Source of the DNA: Liolophura sinensis
Lineage: Eukaryota > Mollusca > Polyplacophora > Chitonida > Chitonidae
Reading direction: 5' to 3'
Length of the DNA stretch: 64,000 bases
Assembly (NCBI RefSeq): GCF_032854445.1
Contig: NC_088296.1
Location: forward strand, 14,507,623-14,571,622
The position numbers and the translations under genes were made by a program. The notes beneath the pieces are model-generated. The model was not told the origin of the DNA, did no database searches, and saw only the letters and a list, made by a program, of their open reading frames with translations. Shown in pieces: positions 24,037-37,100 of this stretch; the first letter of the stretch is position 1; every line of letters begins with the position of its first letter.

Positions 24037-24046
24037 CGTTTTCCCT

Positions 24047-24165
24047 CATGTACCCATGTCAATTTGTAACCTGGCAAAATCGTACATGTACCAATGTTAA
24101 CTCGTACCTTGATTAAATCATACATGTACCCATGGTAACTCGACAACCTGGCCAAGTCATGCATG
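24047..24165. repeat. 38-bp minisatellite, right part
   Basis: About three copies of the unit at 18672-19311, in the same orientation. This shows that the intervening LINE split one array. Confidence 0.9.
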
Positions 24166-24533
24166 ATAATGATAAGCACTTAAGGTTGAAGCAGACTGAA
24201 TGATACACGGAAGTTTCTATGTTCAGCTCAAATAGCCGAAGCTGCACGAAATGGCATAGAATCTCGATAAATACTGACCTCCGTTTACGTGACTCTATAC
24301 AAACAATTTTTACGCCTTTTGTGAACTGAATAAAGATATTACCACAACAACAGCAGTGAATATTATATGCGCGTGATATAAACAGACGTGTATATGTTGA
24401 CGATAGAGTCTTGAAGATGCAATGCATTCGTGTGTGTAGTTTAGCTAATTTCGTATGAGGCACCCATACATAGGATTTTACACCATATCAAGAAGAAGTG
24501 CAAGTGTATTCTGTCGTAAGACCCTGAGATAAA

Positions 24534-24576
24534 ATGTCGGTCTGTGGACTTTTCTCATCATTTCTTTTGTTTCTAG
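24534..24576 (+). CDS. Receptor exon 1: signal peptide start
   Basis: MSVCGLFSSFLLFL plus one base; donor GTGAGT. The hydrophobic leader continues into exon 2. The ATG is the first in frame after a stop-rich upstream region. Confidence 0.7.
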
Positions 24577-27500
24577 GTGAGTTATCTTATGTGATTTAAG
24601 TACACGCTTGTAACAGAGTCAGCTGGACACACATGTAAATATAGACATGTTTGCAAAATCAATCATCTATTTTAGCACGTAACATAAGATTTGATCAACT
24701 CATACGTTGTACACGATCGAGTTCTGCGGCAGCCTGTAATGTTAACTCGCCAGCGGTTAGTCAGTGTGTCATATAGTCTTTACTGTAATGACAAGCGGGT
24801 TGAACTTTTCAAATTCAGTCAGTGATCTTGTGAGTTAAAGGAGTAGAATAATAAAATACAGACCAAAACGCACGAACAAGCACGTGGACGCTTTGCTGAC
24901 CAAGACGGTTAAAATGCTCTGAACATGCCATTTATGTTGAAATTCGCAGCTCAGGATTCACAAACATCTGTTAATGATGTTTTGTATTTTTTTTTTTAGT
25001 AAATGACATCGTCTTATAGCGCTACAGCGTAGATAACGTCATTTTTGAAGAACAATGTGAAATGTTAGGTGAAAGTTAGTGGAAGTTAGTTAAATATATC
25101 ATAAATTTTTTCTTACATGATTTGTACCTTGAAAATAAAGTGAAACTTTGTTTAAATCTGACATCACGGTTTCTTAATCACACGTAAGCCAAACAGCACA
25201 GTATCATTTGAGGTCATGGCAGAATGGTTTCACCCTTGTTCTGTTCTTAATACGGCTAATAAAAACGCACGCTCTGCCCATGCAATGACCTTTTCTAGGT
25301 TTACGTTTGATCAGTGAAGTACAAATCAGGTTGATAAGGAATACAGGACACCACATACTTCGCCATAATACTTCAGTGTCAGCAGCAATTTAGCGACGGG
25401 CATTTGGCTTGTCAGAGGAAAACACAGTATGTGTACACACACCTAGGTCAGTGTGACTACACTCTCTATTTCTGTTCTTGTGGTAAATACACCTCTGAGT
25501 AGCTTTTTTCTTCAATACATAAAATTCCCGGAGTATTTACCCCACACAAAGAATCCCCATCTGAAAATTAATCACTAAGACAGGTGGACAATGGATGTAA
25601 GCTTCAAAGCAAAGGAAAGGCTAAACCCGAGTAGATGTCAGATGAAAGATTGTTACATACTGTCCAAGAAAGCAGTTCCATTTTTTATTAGAGTTATTTT
25701 AAGGCTAGTAAAATGCATTTATCTTATAGGATTCTGCGGTGATGTTATCTCACGTACAAGTGTAAGTCATTTTTGCTTAAAGTAGTTTGTTTCGAGGCCC
25801 TTTCTTCGGATGCATTCATAGCTCTGTGTGTAAACAAGAAAGTAGTTTGGCTTTTCTTTTATTTTCAACTGAGTAAAAATCTTTAGAAATGCTGGCTTCT
25901 ACGGTGGTCTGTTGGGGCCCGGTCGATAGCAATGACCTAACGCATGGTAATGGCTCTACATGAAGGCCTATACACATTTCCAAGAATCAGTTTATGTTTG
26001 TCCAGTGATAAAAATCTGAAATGATGCCATTGATCATAAATGATCAGAAAAGGCCACCGCATGATCCACTGTCCCAAATATATTGTTGACTGGGTTGATA
26101 AAAGAACCGAAAATCAACAGACATTCTATGTACTAACAGTACTATTCCATCGGAAAACTCGTCAAACTCACTCCAGTCTTTAAAAAAACATTCAAAGCCA
26201 TATTTATGCTCATCCTACACTGTACTAGGCCACAGTCCCCGGTATACAAGATCTACTAAAACACTTAGTTTGAGCACAAGCACTGGAGTAAGTGCAGAAC
26301 AGCTCGTGTTTAAATTGCACACTTTACCCGTCTCCCTTTCACACTGCTCACCGATTATGTCAAAGACGAACAGTACAATCTGCCTTTATGATTAGCGTGG
26401 AATACGTTAACGTGTATATTATTTTCATGTGAAAAGCCTTTGATGACTTCGCTGTCTCAACTCTCACAATTTGCCTTCAGTATTGACGGTTACAGTGACA
26501 CCAACAAGAGCCGTTGTCAAGATTTTATCACCTTGCATCGCCAACAGGCAATGTCCTGACAATGCCACCTGTCTCCAGGTTCTCAGCAGAAAACAGTGCA
26601 CCTGCAACGAAGGTTACGTGGCGTCTACGAGTTTGGATGTCTGTGAAAGAGGTGAGAAAAACAAAAGTAAAACCGAGTAAGACCAATATTGTATACCAAA
26701 TTCTTAAGGCAAGTGTTGTCTTTCTTTACGGTTCGTTGTAAAGACATACAGCTTTATGTGATCTGTTTGTGTATAGAGTATGATAAACATGACATATCAT
26801 TCCAGCTGTGTATTTGAGCGAACCGTGTATAACAAGGTGTGCTGGGCTCTTCATGATGTGCCATCTGACCCTAAAGCTGTGCGTGTGTTCTACGGGATAC
26901 GTACGTGCGGCAGACGACAAAAACTGCGTAACAACAGGCAAGGGCTTACTGGAAGAAGCTTGTGGAGTCGGGTGTGAATTCAACCCTGAGCAAGTCTGTG
27001 TAGACGGAGTTTGCAGGTGTAAGCCGAACTTAAGACCAATGACCAAGGAAGAGATTCGTGCCTTGAATAATCCTCCACAGCAGTGTTTAAACAGTAAATA
27101 CTCATCAGGTAAGCATAATATGTTGACTTGTTTTTGATCAACTTGCACTGATGAATTTTATAAACTAATTTTTAAACTAATAACTTATTAAACCAAAAAA
27201 GGCTTTGAATTTACCAGATAGGATTAGCTATAAATGCATAGTTGTATAATGAAATGTCTCGTGAAAACACTAGTTCAGTGTTACAAATGAACTCTGTAAA
27301 GCCGCCAATATGTCACAAATAAGAAAACACTTATAAGGCGCGATTTTTTTATGTGCTTGATAAAATTTTCAGTTCACAAGTGATTGTGAGTCTTAAACAG
27401 CACAATATGACTTCACTTCTGACCTGTTTCAGATGGATCGAAGACAACAACAGCATCCAGTTCCAAAGAACTCGGTATGTCTCATGTAATCTTTTAGAGT

Positions 27501-28037
27501 TGATACTAACTTGCTATCAGTTAATCTCTTAAATTTTACAGAAAATATCCTGCCTGAGTGATGTTAGAATGCATTCTATTTTACAGAAGATTATTTCGTT
27601 AAATGTTACGCCCATATTCTAATAATTCAACACAAAGTATCTAACAGAATATGTCGTTAAATATTACAAAATAATGTGTTATAACAACAGAATACAATCT
27701 AACATCAGTCAGATAACAAACGTTCTCCAAAAAAGTAACAGAATAATTTTTTGAATGTGGCTAGATTGACATCCTGCCCTGTGTGTTATTCCGAAGCCTT
27801 ATGACGCATGTGTGACGACTGCTTTGCCGCTTTCATTAACCTCAAGGCCTAAATCAGTAGTATGGACGTTGCGCAAAGAATCACATCCATTTGTTCTAAA
27901 TTAGTATGCATACACAAACTAAAACAGTTGAAGCTTATATATTTTCTCCTCCTCTCTGCTTGAGAGATCGATTTTAAGGCCGTTTTGCCGACTCAACAGT
28001 CTAACGTTCCTTGGGACTACTCGTCCTTCTCCAAGAG

Positions 28038-28107
<70 letters not shown>

Positions 28108-31100
28108 TCAACAAAAATATAAATACACGAATCCAGTTTATATTTTTTTCTCCCAGCGTTAAATAACGTGTTAACTTAACAATTACGGTGAGTATTCATT
28201 GTTAATTTTAGCTTTATTTTCCACCGGACTTTTGCATTTTTGGGTCTGTAGGATGCTGACAATCCACATGCTGATCACTGAAATCTGATTAGCGACCATT
28301 TTTTCAGGCTGCCACAACTCCTGGATTATTGCCCTAAAATGTGAAAATCAAGTGGAAATGGAAACCACAATTAATAATTAATACTTACTTTACTTGTTGT
28401 GTTAACACGTTATTTAATACTGAGGAGAACATTATGACATTGCTTCGTGCGTTTATATTTTCATTGAGCATATGAACGTCACAGTAGGGAGGATTCTACA
28501 GTGACTTGCCAAAGGTCGGTGTCCCTACCTCTTCGCTTTCCTCCACCAATAAAACTGACGGCCATTGTACATGACAAATCACTGTGTATTGAGATCAACC
28601 ACCGTCAAAGTAATAAATAATATCTTTTTAATAAGGCATTTAATTACAGTTATAATAGGATTATAAGTTATGAGGCGGATGACTTTGACCAGACAGGTTT
28701 GCTTCATCCATGTAACTGACAGCAGCTGTGTGCATAAGCGAAATATTCTGAGTAACAGCATTCAGCAATAGTAAATACAATCAGTCAAAATACAAGTTGG
28801 AATGCTATGCAAACATTTTGCAGGTACCATATACGATGTATACATATATTTTGGACTTGGTTACCTGTAAGATATCTATGAACTCATTCTGTGAAATATC
28901 TAAGAAGAAAGGTAAACACCAGGTAACTAATACCTTTGTTTATCATAGGCCAGGAGAGACATTGTTTATACAGCACCACTTTGGCCACAAGAAGCACGTA
29001 CTATGTACGCGCACGTAATGACTCCTCGACGTAATATGACGGAAAAATTGCTAAGTACGATGTAAAACCACAAGCATACACACATATATTTTATATACAG
29101 GCGTTTTATCCAGTGTACTATAATAAAAGACTTACAGCATAGAGAATAGTCAGATCAGTGATATCAGTGTCATACTTCACAGATGGTTACACGTATTACC
29201 TGCGAAATCCTGCCATTGGTCAATTTACCTCAGTTAGGAGGGTTGTACTTTTGTCTTCTGACTGTTCATGTATATTCCTAAAAGTAGATATATACAGACG
29301 GCCTCTAGCACCAAGGCTGAAGCAGAACTATGCAAAAACAGACAGTGTTAATAGTGAATTGAAAAGTATTATACGTCTGTAGTCTACATTTACTAAAAGG
29401 GCTATGATGTGGTCACATTAAACATAGAATCACATTGAACAATGTAAAGGCACGAAGCCAATAGGATTCTTAGTCTACCGGTAAATTACTAGCTCATGCA
29501 GGAATACAACACAATAAAAGATTTAAAGAATAGAGAGCAAAACCAGAGCAGTGACTACAGTGTGATACTTAACAAACGGTCACACATAGTATTACCGGTG
29601 ACATCCGGCCATTTGACAATTTACGTCCGTTATAGTTTGATTGTTAAACTGTTAAAGACCTTTCTAGACGGAGTATTATAAGGATTGAATGGTTTCTACA
29701 AGGGCTACTGTATAGAAAATGTAGCTTAAGTAGTAAAAGTCATCATGTTTATAATAACCACTTGTTCTTACTTGACAAGCGTATAAAACCGATGGCGGGA
29801 GACATACGCATGCATACGTGTTCATTTTGGAGTGAAAGATACATTTATTTATTTATCTATTTATTTATTTATTGATTTATTTATTTATTTATTTGATTGG
29901 TGTTTTTCGCCGTACTTAAAAATATTTCACTTATACGGCAGCGCTTTTTCTCATTTTGTCATTTTCATGCACATAAAGGTTACGTGTACTTAACTTGCAT
30001 GCCAACCACTACTGTAGGTATTACGTCGCCATGGTAGTTGCGTGAATGTAGTGCTATGCGCGCTTTGTTAAACAGGCCCGAGGGGTCTCTCGATAACATT
30101 AGGTTTAAGGTGTTAATACCTTATTAAGCATTGTGTTAAAATACGACAATCGGCTAACAAAGACAGTGCCCAATGCACCTTAACAAAACTTAGTCCAACG
30201 CTCCTTAAGAGTGGCATTCCTTATATTGCAGAGTAGACTTACGTGCACATATATTGTGTTAATTCAAACCCGTGTCAATTCTCTATGTAATAAACAATAT
30301 AAAACTAGACTAATAGAAAACTCTCTCTTGTGGCTTAAGCAGTTGTGTATCTAAGGATGAAAATATAAGAAAATTTCGAAAAATCTCGTATGTTTTGGCA
30401 AGGGGATAGGGAAGCGTTTAAGAGGAAACATAAGGATCTATGTACATGTGTAATATTTTTCCTACAAATCATTCCACCGCGTCATTTACACCGACATCTC
30501 AGGCCAACCACACAGGACCACCACTTCAGGGCAACCACACAAAACCACCGTCTCAGGCCAACCACACAGGACCACCACATCAGGCCAACCACACAAAACC
30601 ACCGTCTCAGGCCAAACACACAGATCCACCACGTCAGGCCAACCACACAAAACCACCGTCCCAGGCCAACCACACAGAACCACCGTCCCAGGCCAACCAC
30701 ATAGAACCACCGTCCCAGGCCAACCACACAGAACCACCATCCCAGGCCAACCACACAGAACCACCATCCCAGGCCAACCACACAAAACCACCGTCCCAGG
30801 CCAACCACACAGAACCACCATCCCAGGCCAACCACACAGAACCACTAGATGACAATTGATCTAATATAGGAGGTTAAAGGAGGTTATATAAAAATATATG
30901 CATAGTTGTCTATTGAAATGTCTCTTGAAAACACTAGTTCAACACATTCAGTGTTACAAATCAACTCTGTAAAGCCGCCAATATGTCACAAATAAGAAAA
31001 CACTTATAAGGCGCGATTTTTTTATGTGCTTGATAAAATTTTCAGTTCCCAAGTGATCGTGAGTCTCAAACAGCACAATATGACTTCATTTCTGCCCTGT

Positions 31101-34100
31101 TTCAGATGGATCGAAGACAACAACAGCATCCAGTTCCAAAGAACTCGGTATGTCTCGTGTAATAGTTTAGCGTTGATACTAACTTGCTATCAATTAATCT
31201 CTTAAATTTTACAGAAAGTACCCTGCCTGAGTGATATTAGGATGCATTCTATTTTACAGAAGATTATTTCGTTAGATGTTACGCCCATATTCTAATAATT
31301 CAACACAAAGTGACTAACAGAATATTACAAAATAAGGTGTTATAACAACAGAATACATTCTAACATCATTCAGATAACAAACGTTCTACAAAAATTAACA
31401 GATTAATTTTTGAATGTGGCTAGATTGACATCCTGCCCTGTGTGTTATTCCGACGCCTTATGAAGCATGTGTGACGACTGTTTTGCCGCTTTTATTAACC
31501 TCAAGGCCTAAATCAGTAGTATGGACGTTGCGAAAAGAAACACATCCGTTTGATCAAAATTAGTATGCATACACAAATTAAAACAGTTGAAGCTAGTATA
31601 TTTTCCCCTCATCTCTGCTTGAGGGATCGATTTTAAGGCCGTTTTGCCGACTCCACAGTCTAACGTTCCTTGGGACTACTCGTCCTTCTCCAAAAGGTGT
31701 GCATATATAAATATATACTCAACAAAAATATAAATACACGAATCCAGTTTAAATTCTTTTCTCCCAGCGTTAAATAACGTGTTAACTTAACAATTACGGT
31801 AAGTATTCATTGTCAATTTTGGCTTTTTTTTTCACCGGACTTTTGCATTTTGGGGCCGGTAGGATGCTGACAATGCACATGCTGGGCACTGAAATCTGAT
31901 TGGCGACCATTTTTTCAGGCTGCCACAACTCCTGGATTATTGCCCTAAAATGTGAAAATCGGGTGGAAATGGAAACCACCATTAATAATTGATACTTACC
32001 TTACTTGTTGTGTTAACACGTTATTTAATAATGTGAAAAAATTATGACATTGCTTCGGGCGTTTATATTTTCATTGAGCATATGAACGTCACATTAGGGA
32101 GGATTCTGCAGTGACTTGCCAAAGGTCGGTGCCCCTACCTCTTCGCTTTCCTCCACCGATAAAACTGACGGCCATTGTACATGACAAATCACTTTGTATT
32201 GAGATCAACCACCATCAAAGTAATAAATAATATCTTTTTAATAAGGCATTTAATTACAGTTATAATAGGATTATAAGTTATAAGGCGGATGACTTTGACC
32301 AGACAGGTTTGCTTCATCCATGTAATTGACAGCAGCCATATGCATAAGCGAAATATTCTGGATAACAGCATTCAGCACCAGTAAATAAAATCAGTCAAAA
32401 TATAAGTTGGAATGATATCCAAACAATTTGCAGGTACCATGTACGATGTGTACATATATTTTGGACTTGGTTACCTGTAAGATATCTATGAACTCATTCT
32501 GTGAAATATCTAAGAAGAAAGGTAAACACCAGGTAACTAATACTTTTGTTTATCATAGGCCAAGATACACATTGTTTATACGGCAGCACTTTGGCCACAA
32601 GAAGCACATACTATGTACGCGCACGTAGTGACTCCTCGTCGTCATATGACGGAAAAATTGCTAAGTACGATGTAAAACCCCAAGCATACACACATATATT
32701 TTATATACAGGCGTTTTATCCAGTGTACTATAATAAAAGACTTACAACATAGAGAATAAATTATGACCAGTGATATCAGTGTTATACTTCACAGATGGTT
32801 ACACGTATTACCTCCGAAATCCTGCCATTGGTCAATTTACCTCAGTTAAGAGGGTTGTAATTTTGTCTTCTGACTGTTCATGTATATTCCTAAAAGTAGA
32901 TACATACAGACGCCCTCTAGCACCAAGGCTGAAGCAGAACTATGCAAAAACAGACAGTGTTAACAGTGAATTGAAATTTATTATACGTCTGTAGTCTAGA
33001 TTTACTCAAAGGGCTATGATGTGGTCACATTAAACATAGAATCACATTGAACAATGTAAAGGCACGAAGCCAATAGGATTCTTAGTCTACCGGTAAATTA
33101 CTAGCTCATGCAGGAATACAACACAATAAAATATTTAAAGAATAGAGAGCAAAACCAGAGCAGTGACTACAGTGTGATACTTAACAAACGGTCAAACATA
33201 GTATTACCGGTGAAATCCGGCCATTTGACAATTTACGTCCGCTATAGTTTAATTGTTAAACTGTTAAAGACCTTTCTAGACGGAGTATTATAACGATTGA
33301 ATGGTTTCTACAAGGGCTACTGTATAGAAAATGTAGCTTAAATAGTAAAAGTCATCATGCTTATAATAACCACATGTTGTTTCTTGACAAGCGTGTAAAA
33401 CTGATGGCAGGAGACATACGCATGCATACGTGTTCATTTTGGGGTGAAAGATATATTTATTTATTTATTTATTTGACTGGTGTTTTACGCCGTACTTAAA
33501 CAATTTCACTTATACGATGGCGCTTTTTGTCATTTCGTAATTTTCATACGCATAAAGGTTACGTGTACTTAACTTCCATGCCGACCACTACTATAGGTAT
33601 TACGTCGCCATGGTAGTTGCGTGAATGTAGTGCTACGTGCGCTTTGTGAAGCGGGCCCTAGGGGCCTCTCGATAACATGTTAATACCTTATTAAGTATGG
33701 CTTCGTGTGCATTGTGTTAAAATACTACAACTGACTAACAAAGACAGTGCCCAATGCACCTTAACAAAACTTAGTCCAACGCTCCTTAAGAGTGGCATTC
33801 CTTATATTGCAGAGTAGACTTACGTGCACATATATTGTGTTACTTCAAACCCGTGTCAAACTCTCTATGTAATAAACAATATAAAACTAGACTAATAGAA
33901 AACTCTCTCTTGCGGCTTAGGCAGTTATGTATCTAAGGAGGAAAATATAAGAGAATTTACAAATAATCTCATAATTTTTGGCAAGGGGATAGGGAAGCGT
34001 TTAAGAGGAAACATATGGATCTATGTACATGTGTAATATTTTCCCCACAGATCATTCCACTGCGTCATTTACACCGACATCTCAGGCCAACCACACAGAA

Positions 34101-37100
34101 CCACCACTTCAGGCCAACCACACAGATCCACCACATCAGGCCAACCACTCAGATCCACCACGTCAGGCCAACCACACAAAACCACCGTCTCAGGCCAACC
34201 ACTCAGATCCACCACGTCAGGCCAACCACACAGAACCACCACATCAGCCCAACTACACAAACCCACCATCCCAGGCCAACCACACAGAACCACTAGATGA
34301 CAATGGAGCTAATATAGGAGGTAACTATGTCTGTTTCCCAAGATCGAATACCAGCATGAGACAAGAAAAAACTTCGTGCATGACTTACGTGCAGGACTGA
34401 CGTATTTTCCTGCTTTTCACCACTGCATTGACACTAGCCTGTAAATATAAATTGCTGACGTTACACCTAACCTGCGTGTATTCTCAAGTCATGTGTTTAA
34501 ATTTGTGTTTAAATTTGATAATCAACATTAACTTCATGCTTTGTTATATTTTGATTATCTAGGTGCATTTTTAGTTAATGAGACTGTTTCTCATTTCTTG
34601 TTTACGATTAATTCACGGTGTTCAAGTTTTTTACTGCATTCCATTTGTGTTCTCACATTCCAGCTTCAAGCACCTCAGAAATGACCGTGGGCGTCGCAGC
34701 AGGGACAAGCACAGCTGTTTTTCTTACTCTGATCGCTTTTGTTGTGGTTTTTGTTGTTGTGAGGTAAGCAACCATTTCTCATTGTTTATTATATATTTTG
34801 CGACCAAGTCGATGAAATTGTTTGCACAGTTTTGGTATATTTGGCCCATTGCCACAAGCTGATAACCCGAACATACTAGGAAAATAAGGCAGAAATACCG
34901 GTCCCAGGTGTTTCAGTTGACACTGAATGTATTATTTCAGCAGGGAGAATCATGGTTTGCAAGAATTATCAGACAAAATGTCTTTCATCTTTCATCAAAA
35001 TGTACTAAATTGAAAGACAGCTTGAAAAGGTAGGTGCGGGGTGGAGGGGGTGGGGGAGGGGCAACTTATGCCGGGTTCCTTTCCGGCCGTATGTGGAAAG
35101 GCCTGTCCTGAACCTGCGGATGGTCGTGGATTTCACCGGGCTTTACCTGGTTTCCTCTCACCGTAATGCTGGCCGCCGATCAAATAACATCAATCAAATG
35201 AATAAATAAAATAAATCAAATAAATTTGAATGCCAACAATGCATCGTCATACATGTGAGTCAAATAAATGCAACAAATAAGCATGATGTTTACCTAGTTG
35301 GTGCAAGTCCGGACAGGTCTCAATAAACACTTTTTCTATATATCAGCACAAATGGCACGTGAATTCATTTAAGGTTGTCTTTAAAGCTTAAGCTGAAACT
35401 GGGAAATATGTAGGTTTGTTTAGCATACAATGCTGGCCTGGAAACTTGTTAGTCATTTCATTGATTCGTTTTGAAATTTAATTGTTCGTTTCTCAATACA
35501 TTGTTTTGAATAACTGCGTTTCACACAAATTAGTCGCCGAAATAATTATATTTCTGATTTTGCCATTCAGTTATATTTCGCCTGTGAACTTCTATTTTTC
35601 GTTTTGTGTTAATACATTGTGGTTTTACAAAAAGCTTGATATAGTTCATTTAAACCTAACTTAGAGATTGTTAAAAAAAATGAGAGTCCTGAATATATAC
35701 AGCGTGTTGGTTTTTTGCAACTCTACATTAAACTATGTATAAATGTAATAGTTACATAGACAAATACAAATCGCAGAATACACTCACAAGACAATCTGTA
35801 TATAAAGACAAGTATATGCAGCTTTCCACTCCTATTTCCGGCTAGGGACAGGAGCAAATGATACCCCCAAAGACAAAAACCTATAGATACCGACTGGCTT
35901 TGTACACCAGTGTATATCTGACCCCTGTCGGGTTAGGGCACAGGGGGCAAATGCGACCCTCAAAGACTAAGCGTTGTGGATATGGACTAGCTTATATACA
36001 TCAGTGTAAACCTGACCCCTGTCGGGTTAGGGGAGAGGGACAAATGTGACCCTCAAAGACTAAACCTCATGGATACCGACTAGCTATGTACACCAGTGTA
36101 TACCTGACCCCTGTCGGATTAGGGACAGGAGCAAATTATACCCCAAGGACTAAGCCTCATGGATACCGACTAGCTATATAAACCAGTGTATACCTGACCC
36201 CTGTCGGGTTAGGGTACAGGGACAAATACGACCCTCAAGAACTAAGGACTATATATACGTTAATGTTTACCTCAAAAACCAATGCAAGGTTTTTCTCCGT
36301 TAAAAGAATAAAAATGTTTTTGAAGTAAAACAAATGATATTTGTGTAACATAATAATAGCTAATCATAACTCTCCTTCAGGTTGGATATGCAAAAAAATT
36401 GTTCACTGCCTCTGTTCTTACTTGCATCACTTGCTTTTATTTGTCTGTTTATTGGCCAGGGGTGATTTGGAAGTCGTAGCCTTCTATCAGTCAGTTGTTA
36501 CATTACCCTTTTAGAACCTTACTCAAAAGCTTGTACCCTGGGAAGTCCAGAATGTAGTCAGTACTCGATGTAATTTTATTATTGTAGCAACTCAGTTCTA
36601 CACCCACGCCATAACGCACAGCTTTAACTATGAAGAGCTATAAAGGATAGGAAAACCAGAGCAACAACGACAGAGTGATATTTAGCAAATGGTCGTATCC
36701 GGTTAAATAGGTCATCTAATTGTCAGTTTATCTGGCACAGAGTTTTAAGTAGTAGTAAATTACATGGCCTCTAGCATCATAGCTTTAACAGAATTAGGTA
36801 AAAAAGAAATAAATCCTGCACCACATCCAGCCACAATGTATTGTCGATCAAACGCCGTGAAAATCTTTTAAGTTACTTCGCTAGAAATCAGAAAATAGAA
36901 TAATGGTAAATGATCGTAGATTTCAATACCACTTTTCACAATTACTTCTTCTTTCGTAGGAGACGAAAAAGTCGAGTGTATGGCAAGAACACAAGAAATA
37001 AAAGTCTCAACGTCACAGAGAAAGGCTGTCGTAGTTATTTAGACGCCAGTGAACCCACCGTAGACAGGGATGGAGTAAACAGTGTGACTGAAGGGTCAAA

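Larger units (their letters stand above)
19312..24046 (-). mobile_element. CR1-like LINE, copy 1, inserted in the 38-bp minisatellite
   Basis: A non-LTR retrotransposon on the minus strand with, in order, ORF1 (24036-23473), a spacer of about 1 kb, and a broken ORF2 with apurinic-type endonuclease, reverse transcriptase and a C-terminal Cys/His segment. The 3' end on the minus strand reads '...caaataaagaattacatt'. The 5' end stops at the ORF1 ATG, so the 5' UTR is short or lost. Both flanks are the same minisatellite ('catgtacccatgt' on each side). Superfamily placement follows from ORF order and domain style. Confidence 0.85.
27237..30880. repeat. Intragenic tandem duplication, unit 1
   Basis: A 3.64-kb unit matched in order and orientation by 30901-34320: the 42-nt exon, a MITE, SINE remnants, intron sequence and the stalk exon. 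Most of the alignment is near-identical by eye. The main differences are an expanded (TA)n here and the stalk exon length. Confidence 0.95.
30901..34320. repeat. Intragenic tandem duplication, unit 2
   Basis: Second copy of 27237-30880, separated from it by about 20 bases. It contains the working versions of the linker and stalk exons. Confidence 0.95.

Noticed and set aside
30482..30845. Minus-strand frames rich in GLGRWFCVV or CGWPGTVVL
   Set aside because: Antisense of the 27-bp stalk minisatellite.
30468..30872. Upstream stalk exon as a working alternative exon
   Set aside because: The acceptor dinucleotide is lost and there is an in-frame TGA; kept as a pseudoexon unless cDNA shows otherwise.
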